Assembly (NCBI GenBank): GCA_963817435.1
Contig: CAWFNY010000003.1
Location: 434,001 to 498,000 of the forward strand
DNA from: JADJOM01 sp963817435
Lineage (GTDB): Bacteria > Gemmatimonadota > Gemmatimonadetes > Gemmatimonadales > GWC2-71-9
Length of the DNA stretch: 64,000 bases
Reading direction: 5' to 3'
The notes under the pieces were generated by a model. The model searched no databases. It had not been told where the DNA came from and saw only the letters and a list, made by a program, of their open reading frames with translations. The translations under genes and the position numbers were made by a program. Positions 7,456 through 17,365 of the stretch are shown in pieces (the stretch's first letter is position 1; every line of letters starts with the position of its first letter).

Positions 7456-7815
7456 CTACCGTCCAGCCGGTCCCAGCCGGTAGCCCACCGCCGTGACGAT
7501 GAGGCGAGTCGGGTCCCGTGGCACCGATGCGAACACCGGAATCGTGGCGGTGAACCAGTAGACGGCGCGCTTCACCATTTGCCGCTCCGTCGAACGGATC
7601 TCGGCGAAGATGGGACCCCGCCAGTCCACGGGGTCCCGGACCGACTCGAACGCCTGGGTCAGCTCGGCGTGCGTGAATCCCGTGAGGCGCACCGGGTCGA
7701 GCGCCGTCGATGCGAGGGCCGCCGGCTCTCCACGCGCTGGAAACGCCGCACCCACGGTCCGCACCCACTCACCGTTTGGACCCGCCTGCCTGGTTCCGAC
7801 GTTCCAGCGCTTCAT
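7456..7815 (-). CDS. Uncharacterised small protein, paralogue of 3790-4218
   Basis: A 119-residue protein sharing its core with the product of 3790-4218: RLTGFTHAELTQAF, VRDPVDWRGPIFAEI, then AVYWFTATIPVFASVP and a closing VTAVGYRLGPAGR. The conserved pairs of Trp, Asp-Pro and Gly-Tyr-Arg suggest a compact folded domain. I recognise it only as a recurrent hypothetical protein of environmental bacteria. It has about 40 extra N-terminal residues compared with its paralogue and no signal peptide or membrane segment. It is the first gene of the operon with GlsB and the membrane-anchored DJ-1 protein, which points to a stress role. Confidence 0.7.
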   Translation of the reverse strand: MKRWNVGTRQAGPNGEWVRTVGAAFPARGEPAALASTALDPVRLTGFTHAELTQAFESVRDPVDWRGPIFAEIRSTERQMVKRAVYWFTATIPVFASVPRDPTRLIVTAVGYRLGPAGR

Positions 7816-7891
7816 GCCACGGTCTCGCGATCAGCCCGATTCCGGGTAGCAGAGCCACGGGTGGTGCGCGCCGTGCTCCCCGGCGGAAGGA

Positions 7892-7917
7892 AGGGGCAAA
7901 CAGCATCGTTTGCCCCT
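7892..7917 (-). terminator. Hairpin terminator upstream of the GlsB operon
   Basis: A perfect 10-bp stem (AGGGGCAAAC with its complement, loop of six bases). On the minus strand it is followed by TCCTTCC. It lies between the small gene at 8043-8330 and the operon starting at 7815 and probably ends transcription of the former. Confidence 0.6.
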
Positions 7918-8042
7918 GGGGGTACGGCGCAGATGCTTCGTGCGTGGACATCAAAGGTCGGTCACCAGCGGGAATCTCACCATCGACCGAATGACTGAAA
8001 TTCGATCTAATCCGTGCGGCGTAGCCATGCCCGCGCGGCGCG

Positions 8043-8330
8043 TCAGCCGATACGCCCGCGGCGCTGATGGCGACGGGCGACGGGCGACGATTGCGTCAAC
8101 TGAACCAGCGCCGCGGCGAGACGAACCTCCAGGGATTGCAGGCTTTCCTGGATCAGTTGCGTCGCATCGATATTGGAGGCCGCCGCCGAGGGTGTCTGGC
8201 ATGCCTCGAGCATGTAGGCCATCCCGTTCGCGATCTGCAACGCGTTTCGGATGTGCTCCACTGGTCCCTCGACGAGGGCGTTTCCCGTCGGCATCGCGGT
8301 ATCGGTCTTGTTGTCGACGGTGAAGATCAT
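8043..8330 (-). CDS. Hypothetical small helical protein
   Basis: A 95-residue frame; the ATG at 8330 is chosen over an upstream in-frame ATG at 8411, because the sequence becomes protein-like from MIFTVDNKTD onward. The middle (HIRNALQIANGMAYMLEACQ, then SLQSLEVRLAAALVQL) predicts amphipathic helices, and the last 15 residues are basic. No family is recognised and no signal peptide is present. It stands alone between two hairpins. It is retained because its composition is better than the surrounding shadow frames. Confidence 0.45.
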   Translation of the reverse strand: MIFTVDNKTDTAMPTGNALVEGPVEHIRNALQIANGMAYMLEACQTPSAAASNIDATQLIQESLQSLEVRLAAALVQLTQSSPVARRHQRRGRIG

Positions 8331-8390
8331 GGTGTCCAGACTCCCCGGCGCTCCGGGCGCGTGTTCGACCGTTGTTGAATACCAAGACGC

Positions 8391-8408
8391 CCCGCGGAAG
8401 TCCGCGGG
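8391..8408 (-). terminator. GC-rich hairpin downstream of the glucan synthase
   Basis: A 7-bp perfect stem (CCCGCGG / CCGCGGG, loop AAGT) about 100 bases past the stop of the large synthase gene and before the next minus-strand gene. There is no clear T-run, so termination is only possible. Confidence 0.3.
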
Positions 8409-8505
8409 CACGAGCTACACCTCCATAAATAGGGTCGCGAGCGGGGCGCAACAATGCATCGAACGACTGGATTGCGAGCTAATTCGAAGGATGGGTGGAG
8501 CGGCC

Positions 8506-11500
8506 TCAGCGACGCGCGGCGCCGCGGAGATCGCTGACGCGGGCCCGGCCTCCGGCGCTGCGCCCCATCCGGATCAGCACCTGATGGAGCTTCCCGTCAT
8601 CCACCAGCGGAATCGCCTTGGGCTCACAAGACATCCCGTCGAGTTCGGCGGACGCGACACCTCGCGAGCAGTGCTCGGGATTGGACACTTCGATGTGGTA
8701 GGTGGCGCCGCCGAAGCGCCAGTCGATCGTGAATCCGGGCCACATCGAGGGAATGCAGGGATCCACCGCAAAGCGGTCGCCGAGACGGCGGAGCCCGAGA
8801 ATGCTCTCGATCGCCGTCTGGTACATCCATCCGGCGGAACCGGTATACCAGGTCCATCCGCCGCGGCCGGCGTGCTGATGGTGCGCGTAGACGTCGCCCG
8901 CCGTCACATACGGCTCGGTCTTGTAGCGGTCGAGGTCGGCCGGGGTGCGAGTGTGGTTGATGGGATTGAGCATGTGAAAGAGCTCCATCGCCTCGTCCCC
9001 GTTGCCGAGCCGGGCGACGGCCATCACCATCCAGATCGCGGCGTGGGTGTACTGACCGCCATTCTCGCGCACGCCGGGCGGGTACCCCCTGATGTATCCC
9101 GGATCCCGCGCCCCGCGATCAAAGGGCGGGGTGAGGAGCAGGACGGTGCCCGAGGCCCGCCGCACCAGGTGGGTGCGCACCGTGTCCATGGCCCGTTCGG
9201 CGCGGGCCGCCGGGGCGGCTCCCGACAGCACTGCCCACGACTGGGCGATGGAATCGATCTGGCACTCGTCGCCCTGCGAGGAGCCCAGCGGGGTGCCGTC
9301 GTCGTAATAGGCCCGCCGGTACCACTCGCCATCCCAGCTCAGCTCCAGCATCGTCCCCAGGCGCGCCGCCTCGGCGGCGTACCGGGAGGCCCGGGGCCGG
9401 TCCCCGGCTGCCTCACACAGCGGGACGAAGCGGTCGAGCACGGTGCGGAGGAACCAGCCCAGCCAGACGCTCTCGCCCCGCCCCTCGTGGCCGACCCGGT
9501 TCATGCCGTCGTTCCAGTCGCCGTTCCCGATCAGCGGGAGCCCATGCGGTCCCGCGGTCAGGCCCCGGTCGATGGCGCGCAGACAGTGGTCGAGGATCGA
9601 CCCGCGCTCCTCCGAGACCCGGGGGGCGAGATACGCTTCCATCTCGTGCGGCTCCAGGCTGCGCCCGTCCAGGTAGGGGACCTGCGCCTCGAGGAGACCG
9701 CGATCGCCGGTCGTGCTGACGTAGTGCGCCACGACGTAGGGGAGCCAGAGCAGGTCGTCGGAACACCGGGTCCGGGTGCCGCGGCCGGCGGGGTCGTGCC
9801 ACCAGTGCAGGACGTCGCCCTCGAGGAACTGCCGCCCCGCCGCACGGAGGATGTGCTCCCGCGCGAGGTCCGGGCGGGACAGGCTCAGCGCCATCACATC
9901 CTGGAGCTGATCGCGGTATCCGAAGGCGCCACCCGGCTGGTACAGCGCCGTGCGGGCCCAGAGGCGGCAGCTGACGTTCTGGTAGAGCAGCCAGTGATTC
10001 ACCAGCACATCGAACGAATCATCCGGCGTGGAGACGCGCACCGTGCCGAGCAGCGTGTCCCAGCTCCGCCGCGACCGCTGCAGCAGCGACTCGGCCCCGG
10101 CCACGGAACCGTGACGGGCGATCAGCGCCTGGGCGTGCGCTGCATCGACCCCCTGGCCCATGGTGAAGGCGATCCGCCTGCGCTCGCCGGGCTGGAGGGT
10201 GACCGTCACCTGCAGCGCGGCACAGGGATCGAGTCCGGCGCCGAATTCGCCGGAGAGGAGACTCTGACCGAGCGCCGTGGCCGTGGCCAGGGTGCGGTTG
10301 CGGCCCAGGAAGGCCAGGCGGCTGCCGGTCGCGGAGCGGAGTGGTTCGCTGGCGGCGGCAAAGGCGACCCGCCCGGCGAATTCCTGGTTGTAGGGGTTGG
10401 TCGCGAGGACCGCGGCCCAGGCAGGATTGAATTCGGTCCGAACGTGGAGATGATCGCTCGCGCGGGGCGGGCCGAGGCGCCACTCGGCGTACGAATAGAG
10501 CGTGATACGGCGTGGCCGCGCGCTGCGGTTGGTGAGCGTCACCAGGGTGGCTTTCACCGGATCGTCGGTGTCGACGCCGACCGTCACCTCATGCCCGATC
10601 CCGTGCCGCTCGTGCTCGAAGATCGATGCGCCGGCGCGGTGCCTGACAACAAACCGCCCGCTGTCCGGTTGCCGGGGCAGGACGCCCGGCAGTGGGGACC
10701 AGATGTCTCCGGTGTCTTCGTCCCGCAGCAGCAGCGCCTCGCCGGAGGCATCGACCACCGGATCGTTGGTGAAGGGTGTCAGCCGGTTCTCCCGGCTGTT
10801 CTCGCTCCAGGTGTAGGCGGAGCCCGAGGCCGACACGACCGTGCCGAATCCCGGGCTGGCCATGACGTTCACCCAGGGAAGCGGGGTCTCCTGATCGCCC
10901 TCGAGCACGACAACGTACTCGGTGCCGTCCGCGCTGAATCCGCCGGTGCCGTTGCCGAAGCTGAGCGGCGGGACTTCGGCGTCGATGCGCTCATCCGGCG
11001 CGGACCGGACTCCAGTCGGGGTGAAGGCGAGCTCCGGTGCGGCGAGCGGCTCCTCATAGGGGTGATCGAGCTGGGCGGCAAGGTCCCCGCGCTCGCCGCT
11101 GAGGGTGGCGCGGGCGACGCTCTCCAGCAGGACGCGCTCCGCCTCGTTCATCCGATCCCGCCGCAGCAGGAACACTCCGCCGGGCTGATGCTTCCACGCG
11201 GCCCAGGGGCCGGTGTCGAGCAGCGCGGAGAGCTGCACGTGGATCTCGTCGAGGTAATTGAGGGGGTGATCGTTCATGATCACCACGTCCGCCTTGAGAC
11301 CCTTGATGCGCCAGTACTCCTGCGCCTGCAGGACCTGGCGGACCATCGGGAGGTCGTCCTCGCTCAGCACCCGTACCAGCAGGATCGGGAGATCACCCGA
11401 GACCCCGTGGGCCCAGAGCCCCGGCTGGCCGAGGACGTTGTGCGCGAGCACCTTCCCGCTCGCGCGGAGCGAGGTATCGAGATACAGCACGCGGGAGGCG

Positions 11501-14500
11501 AGGCGCTCGAAGAGCTGCGCCTGCTCGATCGAGACGCCGACGTGCCGCAGGACGCTCTGCGACTGCGCGAACGCCAGCGCGAAGGTGCGCGCCGCCGCGC
11601 TCGGGTCGTGGTATTTCTGGGCGAGGGCGAGGGCGCCGTCGCGGTCGGAGGCGACGCCGGTGGCGAAGGTGAGCCGCACGAAGCCACCCGGTGCCAGCCG
11701 GATCCGCTGGCGGAGGCTCACGATCGGGTCGAGGACCGCGCCGGTGGTGCCGGACAGCGCCCGGCCGTCGAGCGCCACCGGATTCTCGGGCCCGCGGCCG
11801 CGGCCCAGGAAGCGGAGCCGGTCGGTCTCCCACTCCACGGCGCCGCGCATGCGCCCGTCGATACTGAGGACATGCACGGCCCACTGGCCGGCGTCGTCGT
11901 GGGAACGGGGGCGGCGATGACAGGCGAGCGCGGTGCAGTCCGGCAGGTACTCGGTCTCGATGAACAGCTTGCCGAAGGCGGGATGCGCCAGATCCTCCGC
12001 AGGCACCGCCAGCGCGATCTCCGCGTAGCTGGTGATCTCGAGCTCCCGGGCCCGGTCGCTGGTGTTCGTCACCGAGAGCCGGCGCACCTCCACATCATCC
12101 TCGGTCGAGACCGCAATCTCGAGCTGGGTGGCGATCTCGTCGTCGCGCCGCCGGAAGACCACCTTCTCCGCCTGCAGCGTCACGAGACAATCATCCGGTT
12201 CACGGCCCACGGGGTGATGGGTGGCGGACCAGACCAGGCCGCTGCGCACGTCGCGCAGATAGATGAACTGGCTGCCCAGATCGCGCGTCGCATCCTCGCG
12301 GAAGCGGGTCACCGCCCGCCCGCGGCAGAAGCTGGCGCCGCCGCCTGCGTTGGTGACGATGGCGCAGTACGTCCCGTTGGTGAGAAACTGGGCGTGCGGA
12401 TGCAGGGTGTGCGGCGTGCGGAAGCGCCGCAGGCTCGCCACGGGTGAGGGTGGGGCCACGTGCGTGCTCTCCGCGGGCCGCGGCTCCGTGATCGGCACGT
12501 GGCGCGGTGCCCGCTCCTGCAGCAGCAGTTCCGTCGCCTCGATGCGGGGGTCGGCGTGGAACCGGCGGACCATCGGGTCGCCGAGGACGGCGTTGGCGAT
12601 CGCGACCAGGCTCATGCCCTGGTGGTGCGCCAGAAAGGAGCGGACCACCGTACCCCGCCGGGCGGCGCCGGGGAGCGGTGCCTCCTCCTCGTCGTCCTTC
12701 CGGTGACTGTAGTCGATCGCCTCGTAGAATCCGTACGGCCCCTCGGCGCCCGCACTCGTCAGGCGGCGGAAGTTGAGCACCGCCTGCGCCGGATCCACCA
12801 TCGCGGCCAGCGCGGTGGCGTAGGGCGAGATGACCAGTTCGTCGCCCAGGCCCCGCTTGAGTCCGAGGCCGGGGACGCCGAACGCCTTGTACTGGTAGTG
12901 ACCGTGCCGGTCGACGAGGTTGAACCCCGATTCCGAGATGCCCCAGGGCACGCCCTGCAGGCGACCGTATTCCATCTGGCGGCGGACCGCCATGCGGCAC
13001 GACTGGTCCAGCAGGGTTTCGGGATAGCTGCGCAGGACGAGCATCGGCATGAGATACTCGAACATCGTCGCGCTCCAGGAGAGCAGCGTCGGAACGCCCT
13101 GCACGCTGGTCAGCAGCCGGCCGAGATGGAACCAGTGACTCTGGGGCACGTCCCCCTTGGCGATCGCGGCGAAGCTCGCCAGCCGCGCCTCGGAGGCCAT
13201 CAGGTCGTAAAAGGAGGTGTCGAGCCGGCCCGGTCCGTCGGCGTCGGGGGGCCGATACCCGATGGCGAAGATCTTCCGTTGCCGGTCGTAGAGAAAGCCG
13301 AAGTTCATGCCATCCGCCAGCGCGACGGCGCGCCCGGCGAGATCGGTCAGGCGCTCGTCGAGGTCCGCGTGGTTCCCGGAAGGTGCCAGCCCGTCGAGCG
13401 CCGTCCGGGCCCACGCCATGGCGGCATGCCAGTCCGGCGTCTCGCTGCGGCACGCCTCACACCGCGCCAGCGCTGACTCGAGCGCAGGCCGTGTCGCGGC
13501 GGCGTCGCGGAGCGCCGCCTCCGGGTCCGTTCCCCGCTCCAGCGCGGCGGCCGTGGCGGTCAGCTGGGCTGTCAGGCGGCTGAGCGTCTCCGTCTGCGCG
13601 CCGGACACGGCCGGGAGCGCAGCCACCGCCTGCATCCCGACGCGAACGGTGTCGGCGAGGCCGGCCGCACCCTGCGCCGCGGTCTGCGGCTCGCGGGTGA
13701 GTTCCCTCAGGCCGGCGGCCAGTGCCAGCAGCGCTCCGCACAGGTTGCCGCTGTCGACGGTGGAGACGTACCGTGGCAGCAGCGGCGCGAGGGTGCGGGT
13801 GTCATACCAGTTGAGCAGGTGCCCTTCATGATGCTCGAGGCTCTCGGCGGTGCCGAGCAGCGCCGAGAGCTTCTCGATGAGCGCCGCGGTGCGGAGGTAG
13901 CCCAGGTCGTGCGCCGCCAGGGTGGCGAGCATCCCCATCGCGATATTGGTCGGCGAGGTCCGGTGCGCCACCATCGGCGCGGGCAGTTCCTGGTAGTTGT
14001 CAGGCGGGAGTCCATGGTCGCCCGGGCCCATGAAGACCTCGAAATAGCGCCAGGTCTTCCGGGCGATGGAGCGGAGCCTCAGCCGCTCGTCGCTCGTCAG
14101 CTGGTGGCGCCGGGAGACGACCGGCTGGCTCAGCGCCCACGCGATGACCGGCGCGGCGGCCCAGAGCAGCAGGACCGGCGCGGCGGCGGGGAGCGCGCTG
14201 GGACGTCCGGCGGAGAGCGCGGCCGCCACCACGAAGGCCGCGGCTGGGCTGGCCGACATGGCGCCGATGAAGAGCAGTGCCGAGCCCCGCCCGCTCAGCC
14301 CCGTCGCGCGGGCGGCCGATGCCGCGGCGGTTTCCCATTCCAGCAGCCGCCGCTGCGTGACGACGAGCCTGACGAGCGTGAGCACGATGGCGTGCAGCAT
14401 CTCGTAGGCGTGGTACGCCAGGAAGGTGATGCCGAGCAGTACCTGGGCACCCGCCGCCTCCAGGTCGTCGCCGAGCAGCCGCACGAAGACGCTGAACGGC

Positions 14501-17082
14501 TGCTGCGGTTCCGGGCCGCCGAGCAGCCGGAGGAGGATGGGACAGATCGGGAAGGCGAGGGTGGCAAGGATGCCCAGGGTCCAGACCGCCGGACTGCCGG
14601 GCAGCACGAGCCAGGCCGCCACGAGCGCCAGGACGGTGGCGGGGGCCACCAGGGTGCGCCGCAGGTTGTCGAGGATCTTCCAGCGGGAAATCAGCGGCAG
14701 GGAGTTTCGCTCGAGTCCCTTGCGCGTCGGGACCACTGGAAAGAGCCAGAAGAGAATCTGCCAGTCGCCCCGGGCCCATCGATGCTGCCGCCTCGCATGG
14801 GTCAGCACGCTCGCGGGATAGTCGTCCACGACCTCGACATCCGTCACCAGCGCCGGCCGCGCATGGAGGCCTTCGAAGAGATCGTGCGACAGGAGCGCGT
14901 TCTCCGGCACGCGATGGTCGAGCGCCGCCATGAAGGCGTCGATGTCGTACAGCCCCTTGCCGGTGTAGATGCCCTCGCTGAACAGGTCCTGGTACGTATC
15001 GGACACCGCCGAGCTGTACGGGTCGACGCCGGTATGACCGGAGTAGACCCGCGCGAAGAGCGACCCCGCCGCGCTCGCCATGGTGACGCTGACCCGCGGC
15101 TGCAGGATCCCGTAGCCCTCGGTCACCCGGCGGAGCACCGGGTCGAACGAAGCGCGATTGAGCGGATGCGCCATGATCCCGATCAGCTGCCGCGCCGCAT
15201 CCCTCGGCAGGCGGGTATCGCTGTCGAGCGTGAGGCAGTAGCGCACGCGTCCGTCGAGCAGATCGGGATTGCCCTCGTGGACCACGAAGGTGGTGTCACG
15301 CGCGCCGCGCAGCAGGCGGTTGAACTCCTCCAGCTTGCCACGCTTGCGTTCCCACCCCATCCAGCATCCTTCGGCGGCGTTCCACTGTCGCGCACGGTGG
15401 AACAGGTGGAAGGCATCGGTGCGCCCGCGGCCGACCGTCTCATTCAACAGCGCGATCCCCGACCGCGCCGTGTCGAGAATCGCCGCATCGTCCGGCATCT
15501 CCTCGTGGAGCGCATCGGCGAAGTCGCTGAGAATGGCAAAGTGGATGTTGGGGTCGCTGTTGCCGAGCGCCAGCACCTCGAGGTGGGCGAGCAGTTGCCC
15601 GGTGCCCTCGACGCTCGTCAGGAGCGTCGGGATCACCACGATGGTGCGGGATTCGGGAGGGACGCCCTCCATGGGGTCGAAGCGGGGGAGCCGCCGCGGC
15701 GGAATCAGCAGGACGGCAAGCCGCTGCACCACGGCGGTGGCGAGCTCGCTGGCGGGCAGCAGCAGCAGGAAGGCGATCGCGATCCCCCCGATCGTCGTCG
15801 CGGCCTGCGATGCGGCGTAGTGCAGGCCGGCGCCGACCACGACGGCGGTGACCAGCGCGATCGAGCCGAGGTAGACCGCCGTGGCGTGCCCGAACATGAA
15901 CCGGCGGAGGCGCGCCATGATTCCCGGCCGGTACGCGACGTCGGTCTCCAGTGCCCGGCGCCCTCGCCCGATCAGGTGATATCCCACGTGGGCGCTGCGG
16001 TCCTGGCTGGAGGTTCGCTCCAGGGCCTCTCGCGCGCTTTCGACCGCGCGGAGCGCCACCCGGATCTGTGCGTCGCCGCTCGGTTCGGACAGCTCCTCCA
16101 CCGCCTGCCGGTACCGATCGCGGCTCAGGAAATCCATGCGACCGTAGACGGCCGCCGGGTCGCGCTGGAGCACCTGCTCCACCAGGCTCACACTCTCGAC
16201 GTATTGCGACCAGTCGAGGCTCGCGCAGAAGCGCAGGCTGGTGATCGCGTTGGCCACCGACACCTGGCCCGCCGCGAGCACCTGATGCTCGGCGCGGATC
16301 ACATCCTCCACGGTGAGGCCATCCGCGCCGAGGCGGGCCTCAACCGCCGCCCGCAGCGGCGCCGCGGGCGGCCCATACTCGCGCAGCCGCTGCAGCACCT
16401 GCACGACCCAGGCGGTCTCCAGCACGTCCGGCAGCTTCGCGGGCTTCTGTCCATCGCTGGTGTCGAGCCGGTCCAGGAAGCGGTTGGCCTGGGCCCGCGC
16501 CTCGCGTCCAGCCAGGGTCTCCTCCGCCAGCCGGCGAAGATTCTCGAGCAGCGCCACCTTCAGCATGATCGGCCACGCCCACAGCTCGCCGATGGTCAGC
16601 GGGGCCACGGTCTGGTACGCGGCCATGAAGCGGGTCAGCAGCGCGCGGTCGAGTCGTCCATCGGTGTGTCCCACCAGCTCGATCGCCATCGCGTAGGTAC
16701 GCGCGGCGCCCGCCAGCTCGCGCGACGCGAGCGCGGGAAGCCGGCGGTGAAAGGCCGGCGGCAGGTCATGCCGGATCGCGTGGCTCTCGGACTCGATCTG
16801 GTGGTAGTTGTCCAGCAGCCACTCCGCCACGGGGGGAACGAACTCCCCCCGGTGCACGTCGTCGGCGAGCAGCCGGTACGCCGTCCGGATGATGCGGCTG
16901 TTCTCGTCGAGCCGGCGGAAAAAGGCGCGATTCTTCCCGGCACTGTCGCGGGCGAGCGTGAAGCTGGCGGCCAGCACCTTGGCCCGCTCTTCCAGGCGTT
17001 CGATGCTGAGCAGCTCGGCGCGGAGCGGCGGATCGATCGGGCGGGGCCGGCGCGGGTAGCGCAGGCGCCGCAGCAGGGACAT
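8506..17082 (-). CDS. ndvB: Cyclic beta-1,2-glucan synthase (GT84-GH94 multidomain)
   Basis: Giant inner-membrane enzyme of 2858 residues, the usual size for NdvB/ChvB/Cgs. It polymerises UDP-glucose into beta-1,2-glucan and cyclises it. In order: a cytosolic N-terminal helical region; transmembrane helices near 400-450; a GT84 glycosyltransferase with LTLDSDTRLP near 618 and QHRWARGDW near 766; more membrane helices near 800-1000; a glucoamylase-like region (about 1030-1500); then repeated beta-sandwich and GH94 phosphorylase-like regions, with GNGDWNDGMNR near 2519 carrying the catalytic Asp. The start at 17082 was chosen because the protein-like sequence begins there. No glucan exporter or modifying gene is adjacent, so it appears monocistronic. 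The frame is intact over 8.6 kb. Confidence 0.93.
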   Translation of the reverse strand: MSLLRRLRYPRRPRPIDPPLRAELLSIERLEERAKVLAASFTLARDSAGKNRAFFRRLDENSRIIRTAYRLLADDVHRGEFVPPVAEWLLDNYHQIESESHAIRHDLPPAFHRRLPALASRELAGAARTYAMAIELVGHTDGRLDRALLTRFMAAYQTVAPLTIGELWAWPIMLKVALLENLRRLAEETLAGREARAQANRFLDRLDTSDGQKPAKLPDVLETAWVVQVLQRLREYGPPAAPLRAAVEARLGADGLTVEDVIRAEHQVLAAGQVSVANAITSLRFCASLDWSQYVESVSLVEQVLQRDPAAVYGRMDFLSRDRYRQAVEELSEPSGDAQIRVALRAVESAREALERTSSQDRSAHVGYHLIGRGRRALETDVAYRPGIMARLRRFMFGHATAVYLGSIALVTAVVVGAGLHYAASQAATTIGGIAIAFLLLLPASELATAVVQRLAVLLIPPRRLPRFDPMEGVPPESRTIVVIPTLLTSVEGTGQLLAHLEVLALGNSDPNIHFAILSDFADALHEEMPDDAAILDTARSGIALLNETVGRGRTDAFHLFHRARQWNAAEGCWMGWERKRGKLEEFNRLLRGARDTTFVVHEGNPDLLDGRVRYCLTLDSDTRLPRDAARQLIGIMAHPLNRASFDPVLRRVTEGYGILQPRVSVTMASAAGSLFARVYSGHTGVDPYSSAVSDTYQDLFSEGIYTGKGLYDIDAFMAALDHRVPENALLSHDLFEGLHARPALVTDVEVVDDYPASVLTHARRQHRWARGDWQILFWLFPVVPTRKGLERNSLPLISRWKILDNLRRTLVAPATVLALVAAWLVLPGSPAVWTLGILATLAFPICPILLRLLGGPEPQQPFSVFVRLLGDDLEAAGAQVLLGITFLAYHAYEMLHAIVLTLVRLVVTQRRLLEWETAAASAARATGLSGRGSALLFIGAMSASPAAAFVVAAALSAGRPSALPAAAPVLLLWAAAPVIAWALSQPVVSRRHQLTSDERLRLRSIARKTWRYFEVFMGPGDHGLPPDNYQELPAPMVAHRTSPTNIAMGMLATLAAHDLGYLRTAALIEKLSALLGTAESLEHHEGHLLNWYDTRTLAPLLPRYVSTVDSGNLCGALLALAAGLRELTREPQTAAQGAAGLADTVRVGMQAVAALPAVSGAQTETLSRLTAQLTATAAALERGTDPEAALRDAAATRPALESALARCEACRSETPDWHAAMAWARTALDGLAPSGNHADLDERLTDLAGRAVALADGMNFGFLYDRQRKIFAIGYRPPDADGPGRLDTSFYDLMASEARLASFAAIAKGDVPQSHWFHLGRLLTSVQGVPTLLSWSATMFEYLMPMLVLRSYPETLLDQSCRMAVRRQMEYGRLQGVPWGISESGFNLVDRHGHYQYKAFGVPGLGLKRGLGDELVISPYATALAAMVDPAQAVLNFRRLTSAGAEGPYGFYEAIDYSHRKDDEEEAPLPGAARRGTVVRSFLAHHQGMSLVAIANAVLGDPMVRRFHADPRIEATELLLQERAPRHVPITEPRPAESTHVAPPSPVASLRRFRTPHTLHPHAQFLTNGTYCAIVTNAGGGASFCRGRAVTRFREDATRDLGSQFIYLRDVRSGLVWSATHHPVGREPDDCLVTLQAEKVVFRRRDDEIATQLEIAVSTEDDVEVRRLSVTNTSDRARELEITSYAEIALAVPAEDLAHPAFGKLFIETEYLPDCTALACHRRPRSHDDAGQWAVHVLSIDGRMRGAVEWETDRLRFLGRGRGPENPVALDGRALSGTTGAVLDPIVSLRQRIRLAPGGFVRLTFATGVASDRDGALALAQKYHDPSAAARTFALAFAQSQSVLRHVGVSIEQAQLFERLASRVLYLDTSLRASGKVLAHNVLGQPGLWAHGVSGDLPILLVRVLSEDDLPMVRQVLQAQEYWRIKGLKADVVIMNDHPLNYLDEIHVQLSALLDTGPWAAWKHQPGGVFLLRRDRMNEAERVLLESVARATLSGERGDLAAQLDHPYEEPLAAPELAFTPTGVRSAPDERIDAEVPPLSFGNGTGGFSADGTEYVVVLEGDQETPLPWVNVMASPGFGTVVSASGSAYTWSENSRENRLTPFTNDPVVDASGEALLLRDEDTGDIWSPLPGVLPRQPDSGRFVVRHRAGASIFEHERHGIGHEVTVGVDTDDPVKATLVTLTNRSARPRRITLYSYAEWRLGPPRASDHLHVRTEFNPAWAAVLATNPYNQEFAGRVAFAAASEPLRSATGSRLAFLGRNRTLATATALGQSLLSGEFGAGLDPCAALQVTVTLQPGERRRIAFTMGQGVDAAHAQALIARHGSVAGAESLLQRSRRSWDTLLGTVRVSTPDDSFDVLVNHWLLYQNVSCRLWARTALYQPGGAFGYRDQLQDVMALSLSRPDLAREHILRAAGRQFLEGDVLHWWHDPAGRGTRTRCSDDLLWLPYVVAHYVSTTGDRGLLEAQVPYLDGRSLEPHEMEAYLAPRVSEERGSILDHCLRAIDRGLTAGPHGLPLIGNGDWNDGMNRVGHEGRGESVWLGWFLRTVLDRFVPLCEAAGDRPRASRYAAEAARLGTMLELSWDGEWYRRAYYDDGTPLGSSQGDECQIDSIAQSWAVLSGAAPAARAERAMDTVRTHLVRRASGTVLLLTPPFDRGARDPGYIRGYPPGVRENGGQYTHAAIWMVMAVARLGNGDEAMELFHMLNPINHTRTPADLDRYKTEPYVTAGDVYAHHQHAGRGGWTWYTGSAGWMYQTAIESILGLRRLGDRFAVDPCIPSMWPGFTIDWRFGGATYHIEVSNPEHCSRGVASAELDGMSCEPKAIPLVDDGKLHQVLIRMGRSAGGRARVSDLRGAARR

Positions 17083-17365
17083 GGGGATGACGACACCCTT
17101 CTCTGATGAGGGTCGCCGAACTCGCGCGCTACGCGCGCCGCCGGCGTCCGACGACTGATGCCTGACCTCCAGGAACGCAAAAGGGCGCACTCGGCCCAAG
17201 CCGCTGCGCCCGCCCATTCGAGGCCGTCGCTCCTCGCCCGGAGGCGACCTCGCCCGCCTGCAGCGAAGTCACTCGTGTGTACGGATCAATCATTCGCGGG
17301 CACCGGAGCCAGCGCAAGTGCTACATCCTTGGATTGATGCCCTTCTCAGCGCCTGACCCGGCCCG

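Noticed and set aside
8251..12447. A 1398-codon plus-strand open frame opposite the glucan synthase
   Set aside because: It is antisense to a gene with unmistakable NdvB motifs. Its sequence is rich in Arg, Gly, Pro and His with no domain, as expected from the complement of a GC-rich gene whose third positions avoid stops in the other strand.
13819..17106. A 1095-codon plus-strand open frame opposite the glucan synthase
   Set aside because: Same artefact: no protein-like hydrophobic pattern or motif, fully covered by the GT84 half of the synthase.
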